Below are positions 6,685 through 15,095 of a DNA stretch of 47,373 bases, piece after piece. A program made the translations under genes and the position numbers. Position 1 is the first letter of the stretch. The number at the start of each line of letters is the position of its first letter. The notes beneath the pieces were generated by a model, which was not told the origin of the DNA, did no database searches, and was given only the letters and a program-made list of their open reading frames with translations. The stretch spans positions 1-47,373 of the forward strand of contig DATCTV010000052.1 of assembly GCA_036567785.1 (NCBI GenBank), written 5' to 3'. Source of the DNA: Desulfomonilia bacterium (GTDB lineage Bacteria > Desulfobacterota > Desulfomonilia > UBA1062).

Positions 6685-8748
6685 TTAAAAACCCTCCGGC
6701 GGATAACTGCCGCACCCGATTTTCCCGAGGTGCTCATATTCCCAGTCGTCCCATAGACCGGTGCCTGCGAAAAGGCTTACATACATGCGGCAGTGGTCCT
6801 TCTGCGTCGGGAATCCCGTCTCTGCCAGCAGGCGGTACTTAAGGGCCTGCATGGTTACGATGTTGCTCGACATGCCGATGCCTCCTCCGTCCGGAGTGTC
6901 GAACACGATGAACTTATCTGCCATTGGGGAATCCTGGTTCCACGGCTTCCACTCTAATCCGGTGCCGCTTGTGCCTTTTCCGGGTGATCCGTTCCGGGCG
7001 AATTCAACCCAATATGATGACATGCTGCCTGAGAGAGCTGTCCTGCCGGCTTCATTGGATTTGTTGTAGAGAAGGGACGTGAAAAGGGGCGAAATGAACT
7101 CACTGAAGTCGCTGAACACAAACGCGATCTCCATGCTGTGGCAGGCGCCAGCCAGGGAAGCAACGTCGATACCGAGGATTGAGGGCTCTTCGTCCCAGTC
7201 GAACCTGTAGGCCCAGACCTGTCCCGGCTGGGCAATGCTCAGGGCCGAGGCGATTTCGTCCACGCCGACCGCTTTCCACCTGTCGCTCATGTAGCTCGCA
7301 GTAAGATCGTACAGCCTCTGGTTCTTGACATGCAGGGGAAGGCCGAAGATGATGTCGACATAATCTGGGTTCATGATCATGAACAGCTTATACTCGTCAC
7401 GGTTGCTGCCTATGATGACCGGGACGGGATTGTAGGTGGCTGTGTCCTTCAGGAGGTCCAGATAATTGCCCTGCGGCATGACGACACCGTCCTCAAAGAC
7501 CTTGGGCATGGTTATCATGCCGCCGTAACCGGCCTTGTACTGGTTAAGGATGGCATAGTTGTTCCTGCCGCGCAGATATTTCTCGATGGCGTCGTCGCTC
7601 ATGGCATCCTGGTATGCCTTTGCAGCGGTACGGTCAGGGGCTGTGCCGTCGGCTATGAGCAGCCTGTTTATGACTTCTCTTGAGCTGAAATCATCGCCCG
7701 GTACGACATCGTCACTGTAGTTCTCGGCCTGGGCCATAGTGCTCGAGCCGAGCCCGCCGCTTTCCACAACTGCCTTGTGGAACAGGCCTTTCGCCTGGGG
7801 CGAGAGCATCATGGTAAGGACATCCTGGCCGCCGGCGGATTCACCGAATATGGTGACGTTGCCCGGGTCGCCGCCGAAGTTCGATATGTTCTCGCCAATC
7901 CATGAAAGGGCACGGATGATGTCAAGGGTTCCATAGTTGCCCGACCGGTCGAGAGGGGTAGTGCCATCACCGCGAAGCGCCGGATGGGCGAACCAGCCGA
8001 ACGGGCCCAGACGGTAGTTAATGCTGACTACTATCACCCCGTATTTTTCTGCGAGCATCTTCCCGTTGTACTGTCCGCCGTGCCCGATGGTATTGCCGCC
8101 GCCGTGTATCCACATCATGACCGGCAGGCGGTCAGAGCCTTCAGGCAGGTGGGAAGGGTCAAAGGCCGGGGCCCATATATTCATGAAAAGGCAGTCCTCG
8201 CATCCAATCGGTTTGTCGTACATCTCCCGGGGTACATCTGATATAAGGCCGGCAAACTGTGTGCATACGGACCCAAGCTGCAGGGCCAGCCATTTCCCGG
8301 TCCACCCCTCGGCAGGCTGTGGCGCTCGCCAGCGCAGTTCTCCGACAGGGGCTTTCGCATATGGTATACCCAGCCATGCATGGCATCCGTTATCCTCGGT
8401 AAAGCCTATCACCTCTCCGCTTGATGTCTGTCTAAGGCTTGCTGATGAGATGGAAAAATCAACACCTGTAACATCAGCAAAATCGTATTTCTTGGTCACT
8501 GCCTTTGTCACTTCCCTGGTCCAGCCGGCAACCGGCTTCAGGGTGACGGTGTACGCACCTGCCTTGACATTCGAGAACACAAACCGGCCGTCCTCACCGG
8601 TGAGGGCCTCCATATATGCATCACCCTGAAGGACGATGGGGATGCCCTTCAACCCTGCGCCGTCCATGGCAACCTTCCCTGAGACTCTGCAGCCGCAAAG
8701 GATGAGGGCTGCTGCAATTATGAGAAAAAAGGTATTTTTTAGCGTCAT
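6685..8748 (-). CDS. Lipoprotein type-B carboxylesterase with N-terminal carboxypeptidase-regulatory-like domain
   Basis: A predicted ester hydrolase exported and lipid-anchored to the envelope. I start it at 8748, where an AAGGGAGG ribosome binding site is 6 bases upstream; a start at 8820 would bury the signal peptide. Residues 1-20 end in ALILCGC (lipobox). Residues ~21-95 form a beta-sandwich of the CarboxypepD_reg type (ALTGEDGRFVFSNVKAGAYTV). The rest is a carboxylesterase type-B domain with the oxyanion segment WIHGGGNTIGHGG, nucleophile elbow VTIFGESAGGQDV (Ser304), an acid loop IIGSNRDEY and the catalytic-His segment ACHSMEIAFVF. The full Ser-Glu-His triad appears present. The substrate is unknown; the family covers carbohydrate, xenobiotic and lipid esters. 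Confidence 0.9.
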   Translation of the reverse strand: MTLKNTFFLIIAAALILCGCRVSGKVAMDGAGLKGIPIVLQGDAYMEALTGEDGRFVFSNVKAGAYTVTLKPVAGWTREVTKAVTKKYDFADVTGVDFSISSASLRQTSSGEVIGFTEDNGCHAWLGIPYAKAPVGELRWRAPQPAEGWTGKWLALQLGSVCTQFAGLISDVPREMYDKPIGCEDCLFMNIWAPAFDPSHLPEGSDRLPVMMWIHGGGNTIGHGGQYNGKMLAEKYGVIVVSINYRLGPFGWFAHPALRGDGTTPLDRSGNYGTLDIIRALSWIGENISNFGGDPGNVTIFGESAGGQDVLTMMLSPQAKGLFHKAVVESGGLGSSTMAQAENYSDDVVPGDDFSSREVINRLLIADGTAPDRTAAKAYQDAMSDDAIEKYLRGRNNYAILNQYKAGYGGMITMPKVFEDGVVMPQGNYLDLLKDTATYNPVPVIIGSNRDEYKLFMIMNPDYVDIIFGLPLHVKNQRLYDLTASYMSDRWKAVGVDEIASALSIAQPGQVWAYRFDWDEEPSILGIDVASLAGACHSMEIAFVFSDFSEFISPLFTSLLYNKSNEAGRTALSGSMSSYWVEFARNGSPGKGTSGTGLEWKPWNQDSPMADKFIVFDTPDGGGIGMSSNIVTMQALKYRLLAETGFPTQKDHCRMYVSLFAGTGLWDDWEYEHLGKIGCGSYPPEGF

Positions 8749-9280
8749 ATCAACCTCCCTTGAATGAAAGAAATCGTTCAGAGCAGCCGGTATTTCCCCC
8801 GAACAGGGCTCATGGGACATTCATAACGAATCGATCATGATCCAATAAGAATTGCCCGCCGGAAAACAGTGAAGCCACAGCAAAACAAATCATTACGGGG
8901 AAAATGAAACATAATCCCCCCGCTCTTGTGATAGAGTATAATGATGAAATGCCCGTAGTCAACATAGCCTTGGGGGAAATGGGGGCAGAAGGGCAGTGAC
9001 TTTATGGATATCACCGCTTAAGGAAGATATCCGCACCTTGCAAGTCTCAGGCTGATCAGCCCGATTTTCGTGAGCGAGCCTGCCACCAACTTCTGTGGAC
9101 GCCCATGATAATAGGATTTACGCCATCATTCCTTTTTTGAGGGGACAGGAAAGCCGCGCTGTATGCTGGTCGGGGGATAGCGATGAAATGCGGGAAAGGT
9201 CTGTTAAGGATTGACTTTACTGAGGTTTGTCTTTAATTTATATATAATTTTGTGATTTTTTTCCAAGGGGGTTTACTGAA
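8749..9280. other. 532-base noncoding gap between divergent genes
   Basis: Separates the leftward carboxylesterase from the rightward subtilase-like gene. No ORF with a ribosome binding site is visible on either strand. It holds short palindromes (GATCATGATC at 8833-8842, GGCTGATCAGCC at 9049-9060), a GATATC pair flanking 17 bases near 9007-9031, and a likely rightward promoter at its right end. The middle has no recognisable gene or mobile-element remnant. Confidence 0.5.
9211..9237 (+). promoter_or_regulatory. Possible sigma-70 promoter for the subtilase-like gene
   Basis: TTGACT at 9211-9216 and TTTAAT at 9232-9237 with a 15-bp spacer; a one-base shift (TTAATT) gives 16 bp. The region is strongly AT-rich just before the AAGGGGG ribosome binding site at 9265-9271. 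A perfect TATAAT at 9243 has no well-placed -35. Confidence 0.35.
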
Positions 9281-12200
9281 ATGAGGAGATTTCTAATAGC
9301 AATTACCTTTATAGCTGCCGCTTCCGGAATAGCATTCGCATATTTTCCAACAACGGATATCATCCAGGATTTGATCGATGCAAACAAACTGGACGTACTC
9401 ATCGGAAGCCAGTACTGGCTCAGAAGCGATTCTTATGGAAGTTCGCAGAAATACAGAAGCCATTATGTAAAAGATCCTGAAGGCAATGACATGTATGGCA
9501 AACCTGTCCCTGCGGGAGCGTCTGTCGATCTGGCCTGGACACTTGAAACGGGCGATCCCCGGGTTGTGATAGCAATTATTGATACGGGTACTCAGTGGCT
9601 GAAACCCGGACTTATGAACAAATATTATCTGAACAGGGCAGAACTGATGAAATATGCCCCGTACTATGTAAACGATGCACCGGTATTTGATTATAACAAC
9701 GACGGCGTCTTCAATATTAAGGATTATAAAGACGCCCTGAAGGAAAAATATCCGGGCGGGGATAATGATATCGTGCTGGGAAGGCTTGAATCCAGTTATA
9801 ATAATTGGGTCAAAGAGAACTTCAATCATTGGAGGAACAACTATATACGTGATTATGAGCTTAAAAACGGAAAGGGCTCATTCAAGGGAGATGTTCCTCC
9901 GGCTCCGCTTACCCCCCAGCATCTGATCATGGCCTTTTCTGACGGGATTGACGATGATCTGAACGGTTTTGTCGATGATATCTGCGGATGGGATTTCTTT
10001 GAAAATGACAATGATGCTGACGACACTTCGAGTTATACTGATACCGCCATGTATCACGGCACCGGTCAGAATTTCAGCGCGGGCGGCGAATTTTTTGATG
10101 ACGCCGGCCTGATAGAAGAGCTCGGAAGCTGCCCGAACTGTATGATAATGCCCCTTAAGGCGTCGGATTCCTTTGTGCATGATACGAATTACTATGGCCT
10201 TGCGGCAATGTATGCAGCGATAAGCGGGGCGCATGTCATTGAAGGGGCGCTGGGCGGGCTGAATAATTCCGGCATATGCAAAGACGCACTCGAGTTTGCC
10301 TACAAGAAGGGGCTGGTGATTATGATGGCCTCATCGGACATCAACAGCGCAAACCACAACTGGCCGACCTATCTGAACGAACCCATGTATTGTTCCGGCG
10401 TAGTGCCTGATAATTATATCGAGGGCTCAGATCCGAAAAACGTAGGCACATGGTTCAGGAATTCGGGCCTCTGCCAGTTCGGCTCAAAGGCTCAGGTTTG
10501 CAATGAAGTCTCGACGGGCTCGCATTCAACCGGGCTGACTTCCGGCTACGCAGGACTGCTTATTTCACGCGCCCTGCACCTGATAGAAAATGAAAAAATG
10601 AACCGGAATTTCGCCTATCCTAACGGCATGCCCATCCATCCTGACCAGATAAAGCAGATACTGACATTATCCGCAGAAGACGTAGTTCCCGAAGACACTT
10701 ATGGTCTGGGAACGCCTGACCCCTGCAAGGTCGGATGGGACCAGCATTTCGGCTATGGCAGGATGAACGTGTACTGGGCTCTCAAGATGCTCGATGACGG
10801 CAGGATTCCGGCCGTTGCACGAATAACCTCACCGCTTTGGAATCACTATGTAACAATGAGTGAAAAAGGGCTTGAACTCAGGGGAGACGTTCTCTTTGCA
10901 GGCACCGACGCCAGATCGTGGGTTGTTGAAGGCGCATGGGGCATTGAGCCCGAAGAGAATGAACTTAAGAAAAATGTTTTAAAAAGCGGCTCGCAGCAGG
11001 GTGAAAATATTGATTTTGGTGGACCGGTCGATATTGAAAAGATCAAATCGATGAGACCTAAAGGTCTTGACCCCGGCTGGTATTCCAAAGAGCCTGACAC
11101 TGCATACCGTGGCGACGCAAAAATTCAGGCCAACAGGCATATGTTTACCGTCAGACTTAGAGTACTTGATTCAAAGGGTAGAAGAATTGCCGAAGACCGC
11201 AGGACATTTTTCTTATGCGAGGATAAAAACCTTCATGAAGGGTGGCCGAAATTTTTTGGTGTTGGCGGCGAGGCCTCCCCGAGGTTTGAAGACCTGGACG
11301 GCGACAACAAAAAAGAGGTTATCATTGCAACGTCAGACGGAAGGATTCTTGTTTACACCCATGACGGAAAACCTTTCAAATATCTTGGGAAAACCGTTGA
11401 ATTTGAAGCGGATGAGCTCGAATTTGATGGCTTGAATCTGAAACCGGCAAAGGACAGAATGAGGACTGCGCTTGGCCGTTCCGTCAGCCTGAGGCCCTCA
11501 TTTGTCACACCTGCTGTTGCCGATATAGATGGCGACGGTATTAAGGAGATTGTCGGAGCTGCAGGCGATAAAGTTTACTGCTTTTATCTGGATACGAACA
11601 AAGAACCGCTGAGGATGGACATCAGCGCCAATATCAGGAACGACCTTGCGCAGGGGAAAATCCATAACGCGGATCATGACAGAAACAACTTCGCCAACAG
11701 TAACAGCATACAGAACTCGATCGGAAGGGGAATTTTAGCCCCGCCGGTGCTGTTCGATATCAACAATGACGGATTCAAGGAAATCATCGTCGCAGGTCAG
11801 GATCAGAGGATATATGCCTGGGACAAGGACGGAAAGACGTGCCGCGGCTGGCCTGTATATGCAAGGCGATATGAAAAGATGGGCCAGAAGATCATCTATT
11901 CTCCATGCATAGCGGACCTTGACGGCGACAGGAAATATGAGGTCGTGGTGGCCACGAATGAGTGTGTTTCAGCCGATGGGAAAACTCCAGTTGAGATTAG
12001 CGAAGAGAACAAACAGCTGAAATTGAAACTCGGCAAAAAGTTTCTTGCCGCAAAAGAAGAGACGGGCTCCCAGTCAATCCTGCCGGGCGGTCTTATCGCT
12101 TCCGTTCTTGATACCGTGACCGGCCTGGCCGGAAAAGACTGCCTGATCTATGCGATAAAGGGAGAAGGAAACGGTTATGTAAGCGACGGGGGCAGGGACT

Positions 12201-13387
12201 ATGCTTTCAGCCAGCGTTCTTTTGTAAATGGTTGGCCCGTTGCTTTGAAGGCGCTGCTACCCGATATCCTGCCACATCTGGGGCCTTCCACGAAACCCGC
12301 CGCCTTCGATTTTGACAATGACGGAGCCGACGAAATAGTCGCCAGCGCAACTTCTGCGCAAACCGCTGTCATTGACGGAGACGGGACATTGCTTAAGAAG
12401 ATGAAGCAATCTCCCATGGGTGGCAAGGCAAAGTCTTATTTAAGCGATACATCCATGTCTTTGAACCTTTATGACAGCGTCGCCCTGGGAAATCTTGATA
12501 GTGACGACAGCATAGAGATCGCTCAGGGCGGACTGACTCTCTTCGGTGCGCTGAACCTTTTCATATCAGGACAGAACTTCCCGTTCGATCATGTCATGCA
12601 GGTATGGGATTCCAGAACAGGCGGTTTTGAAGACGCATTCCCGAGGCCGGTCGATGACTTTATCCTTTATTCAGAGCCGGCCATTGCAGATGTCGACGGT
12701 GATGGGATCAATGAAGTCATAGGCGGCAACGGGCTCTATCTTGTCCATGCAATAGGAACTGACGGTCTTGACAGGGGGATATTTCCGAAGCTTTCAGCAG
12801 GATGGATAATGACAACGCCTGCGGTGGCCGACATTGACGGAGACGGCAAAAACGAGGTTGCGGTAATAACAAGGGAAGGCGGTGTGTTCATATGGGACAC
12901 GGATGGCAAGTACACTGCAGACAGCAGGGGCAAACAGCAAACATGGCAGACTTTCGGGCATGACAACTGCAATACGTCGAATCTGGGATATGACGCAACC
13001 GCTCCCGGAACAGTTTTGTCTTATACATGGGAGGACGGGGACTTTGTGTTCGACTGCCCCGGAGATGACGGTTTCAATGGAAAGGCCGTAAAAATAAGCA
13101 TTTATGGATATTCTGAGCCGATCAATCAAGGAAATTTTGCAAAAGCAAGTCTGATAAAGAATATAACACCAATTACCGGCGGCAAGACATTATACATAAA
13201 ATTGCCTGATGAATATGAATGTTATGCAGTTGTTGCTACCGATGAGGCCGGGAATTCATCACAACTGCCTTTGACCGGCGGAATAGGCCACAATGGCAAG
13301 CCTGTCTCAGGAGAAGACTCTTCCGGCGAATCTGATAGTGGCGGAGGCTCCGGAATGTGTTTCATTTCATCGGCTTTGAGCAGGTGA
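9281..13387 (+). CDS. Exported diverged subtilase (S8) fused to FG-GAP/VCBS-type repeats, 1368 residues
   Basis: A secreted or surface protein with signal peptide MRRFLIAITFIAAASGIAFA. Residues ~80-500 are a subtilase-like domain: VVIAIIDTGTQ (Asp101), DDLNGFVDDICGWDFFEND (a common S8 segment), YHGTGQNFSAGG (His259) and STGSHSTGLTSGYAGLL (Ser414). The usual oxyanion Asn is replaced by Asp353 in MASSDIN, and the Ser motif lacks its usual proline. An EF-hand-like loop, YNNDGVFNIKDYKDA, is inserted between Asp101 and His259. From ~660 to 1200 about eight FG-GAP-like Ca-binding blades follow (PAVADIDGDGIKEI, PAIADVDGDGINEV and others), forming a probable beta-propeller. After an Ig-like stretch the protein ends in a Gly/Ser linker and CFISSALSR, like the start of the CFIATAAYGS-type C-terminal box of many deltaproteobacterial exported proteins. 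Protease activity is likely but unproven. Confidence 0.85.
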   Translation: MRRFLIAITFIAAASGIAFAYFPTTDIIQDLIDANKLDVLIGSQYWLRSDSYGSSQKYRSHYVKDPEGNDMYGKPVPAGASVDLAWTLETGDPRVVIAIIDTGTQWLKPGLMNKYYLNRAELMKYAPYYVNDAPVFDYNNDGVFNIKDYKDALKEKYPGGDNDIVLGRLESSYNNWVKENFNHWRNNYIRDYELKNGKGSFKGDVPPAPLTPQHLIMAFSDGIDDDLNGFVDDICGWDFFENDNDADDTSSYTDTAMYHGTGQNFSAGGEFFDDAGLIEELGSCPNCMIMPLKASDSFVHDTNYYGLAAMYAAISGAHVIEGALGGLNNSGICKDALEFAYKKGLVIMMASSDINSANHNWPTYLNEPMYCSGVVPDNYIEGSDPKNVGTWFRNSGLCQFGSKAQVCNEVSTGSHSTGLTSGYAGLLISRALHLIENEKMNRNFAYPNGMPIHPDQIKQILTLSAEDVVPEDTYGLGTPDPCKVGWDQHFGYGRMNVYWALKMLDDGRIPAVARITSPLWNHYVTMSEKGLELRGDVLFAGTDARSWVVEGAWGIEPEENELKKNVLKSGSQQGENIDFGGPVDIEKIKSMRPKGLDPGWYSKEPDTAYRGDAKIQANRHMFTVRLRVLDSKGRRIAEDRRTFFLCEDKNLHEGWPKFFGVGGEASPRFEDLDGDNKKEVIIATSDGRILVYTHDGKPFKYLGKTVEFEADELEFDGLNLKPAKDRMRTALGRSVSLRPSFVTPAVADIDGDGIKEIVGAAGDKVYCFYLDTNKEPLRMDISANIRNDLAQGKIHNADHDRNNFANSNSIQNSIGRGILAPPVLFDINNDGFKEIIVAGQDQRIYAWDKDGKTCRGWPVYARRYEKMGQKIIYSPCIADLDGDRKYEVVVATNECVSADGKTPVEISEENKQLKLKLGKKFLAAKEETGSQSILPGGLIASVLDTVTGLAGKDCLIYAIKGEGNGYVSDGGRDYAFSQRSFVNGWPVALKALLPDILPHLGPSTKPAAFDFDNDGADEIVASATSAQTAVIDGDGTLLKKMKQSPMGGKAKSYLSDTSMSLNLYDSVALGNLDSDDSIEIAQGGLTLFGALNLFISGQNFPFDHVMQVWDSRTGGFEDAFPRPVDDFILYSEPAIADVDGDGINEVIGGNGLYLVHAIGTDGLDRGIFPKLSAGWIMTTPAVADIDGDGKNEVAVITREGGVFIWDTDGKYTADSRGKQQTWQTFGHDNCNTSNLGYDATAPGTVLSYTWEDGDFVFDCPGDDGFNGKAVKISIYGYSEPINQGNFAKASLIKNITPITGGKTLYIKLPDEYECYAVVATDEAGNSSQLPLTGGIGHNGKPVSGEDSSGESDSGGGSGMCFISSALSR

Positions 13388-13406
13388 TTTTTTAAGCATT
13401 TGAACA

Positions 13407-13475
13407 TCAGGGGCTGGGTTGCCGTTAACACAACTGGCACCTGCCCCTGAACCAAGGGGATTGCACGCATCCCCT
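13407..13475 (+). terminator. Two tandem hairpins downstream of the subtilase gene
   Basis: The first hairpin has outer arms TCAGGGGC (13407-13414) and GCCCCTGA (13443-13450), with inner pairing GG-TGCC/GGCA-CC. Immediately after it comes AGGGGA/TCCCCT (13455-13475). This is a very stable structure 20 bases after the stop codon, probably ending transcription. The long first stem also resembles a REP-type palindromic repeat. Confidence 0.5.
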
Positions 13476-13613
13476 CTCGATTCTCTTCATAATATACAAC
13501 TCAAATTGTTTTTCTTTTAATCTGTCTGTCTTAAAGCCCTCTTTTTTTCTGTCGAAGCCCCCTTTATTATGTCATTAAGAAGATATTATTAAAAACAGTT
13601 GAGGGGAGAGTTT

Positions 13614-15077
13614 ATGGCAAACAAAGATGTGAACGGTAAACTGAAGCTCAGCACCAAACTCGGCTATGGTATGGGCGACATATTCGGCGGAGGGTCCATA
13701 ACCGTTGTAACCATGTACTACATGATATTTCTCACCGATGTGGCAGGCATCAGCCCGTATCTGATCGCGATAATTTTCCCCGTGAACAAGATATGGAGCG
13801 CCATAGCGGACCCCCTCATAGGCATCATATCCGACCGTACGCGCACACGCATGGGCAGACGCAGACCCTATTTTCTTGCCGGTATTTTCATGATCCTTAT
13901 ATCGTTCTTCATCATGTGGTTCCCTGTCAGGTTGGAGGACGAAACGCTGAAGTTCTTCTACTACCTTTTCACTTTCCTTGTGTATTCGACGACATTTTCC
14001 CTTGTCTGGGTACCTTATACGGCGCTTGCCAGCGAAATGACAGAGGACTACGACGAGCGCACCAAGCTTGCTACATACCGCATGGTCTTTTCAGGCCTGG
14101 CGAGCATTGTCTGCGCAACTCTGCCCATGGTCATCGTCAAGCAGTTCGGTGATATAAGGATAGGCTACATGGTCATGTCAGTTACATTCGCATTGTTTTT
14201 CGCACTGCCATATATAATGACTATAAAGACGACTTTTGAAAGAGAGGATTTCCATAAGGACATATCTCATATAAAATTCGGTGAATTCGTCAAAGCAAAC
14301 TTTCTGGCACCTTTCAGTCTCAAACCGTTCAGGCTTGTTGCGCTCATGTACCTCACCGCCTTTGTAGCAACCGACATCATCATGGTGCTCCTTGCCTATT
14401 TCATGACCTATTACATGAGGAATAAAGGCCTTATGGAACTGCTTACAGCAGTTGTCTTCGGCCTGATGCCGTTCGTCATCCCCCTTGTAGAGATGCTTGC
14501 GCTTAAAATCGGCAAACGTGGAACGTTCATCGTAGCCGCATGTCTGTGGATACTTTCCTTCCTTTATACATTCACGATACATCCGGGTTCATCTACACCA
14601 ATGCTCGTTATATTCGGTGTAATGTTCAGTATAGCGACCGCCGGCATTCATGTGATGGTGTTTGCAATCTTCCCCGACATACCGGATGTTGATGAACTTA
14701 TATCAGGCCAGAGAAGGGAAGGCGTCTTCTCGGGCCTGTTTTCATTTCTGAGAAAGGTGGGCTCTGGAGTCGCATTGTCGATTGTTCCTTTGTGCATAGG
14801 CCTTGCCGGTTATGTCAAACCCGTACAGACTGTGGTGAACGGCCAGACAAAGCTGATAGAGCAGGCCCAGTCCGAAACCGTGATAACGACAATAAGATAT
14901 CTCTTCGGCCTTGTTCCGATAGCTCTGGCCTGTATAGCGCTTCTTATCTGCATCCTTTATCCGGTGACAAGAGAGGCGCATGCAAGACTGCGCACCTATC
15001 TCGATAAAAAGCGTGCAGGCGAAACCGGCCCGGAAATGGATGTCGAAGCCCAGTGGCTCAAGGCCAAGCTGCTTTAG
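13614..15077 (+). CDS. GPH-family sugar:cation symporter, probably glucuronide/glucuronate
   Basis: A 487-residue inner-membrane transporter with about 12 hydrophobic segments. The N-terminus LSTKLGYGMGDIFGGG, the loop WSAIADPLIGIISDRTRTRMGRRRPY and the central VWVPYTALASEMTEDYDERT are signatures of the glycoside-pentoside-hexuronide (GPH) family, which couples sugar uptake to H+ or Na+. The ATG at 13614 follows GAGGGGAGAG by 3-4 bases and is preferred over a TTG at 13599. It is the first gene of a four-gene operon with a GH2 enzyme 18 bases downstream and glucuronate isomerase at the end, which points to a glucuronide or glucuronate as cargo. That substrate is inferred from context. Confidence 0.9.
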   Translation: MANKDVNGKLKLSTKLGYGMGDIFGGGSITVVTMYYMIFLTDVAGISPYLIAIIFPVNKIWSAIADPLIGIISDRTRTRMGRRRPYFLAGIFMILISFFIMWFPVRLEDETLKFFYYLFTFLVYSTTFSLVWVPYTALASEMTEDYDERTKLATYRMVFSGLASIVCATLPMVIVKQFGDIRIGYMVMSVTFALFFALPYIMTIKTTFEREDFHKDISHIKFGEFVKANFLAPFSLKPFRLVALMYLTAFVATDIIMVLLAYFMTYYMRNKGLMELLTAVVFGLMPFVIPLVEMLALKIGKRGTFIVAACLWILSFLYTFTIHPGSSTPMLVIFGVMFSIATAGIHVMVFAIFPDIPDVDELISGQRREGVFSGLFSFLRKVGSGVALSIVPLCIGLAGYVKPVQTVVNGQTKLIEQAQSETVITTIRYLFGLVPIALACIALLICILYPVTREAHARLRTYLDKKRAGETGPEMDVEAQWLKAKLL

Positions 15078-15095
15078 CCTGAAGGTCCCTAACGC

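Noticed and set aside
9243-9248. A perfect TATAAT as the -10 box for the subtilase-like gene.
   Set aside because: No -35-like hexamer lies 15-19 bp upstream; the TTGACT is 26 bp away, so the TTTAAT at 9232 is the better partner.
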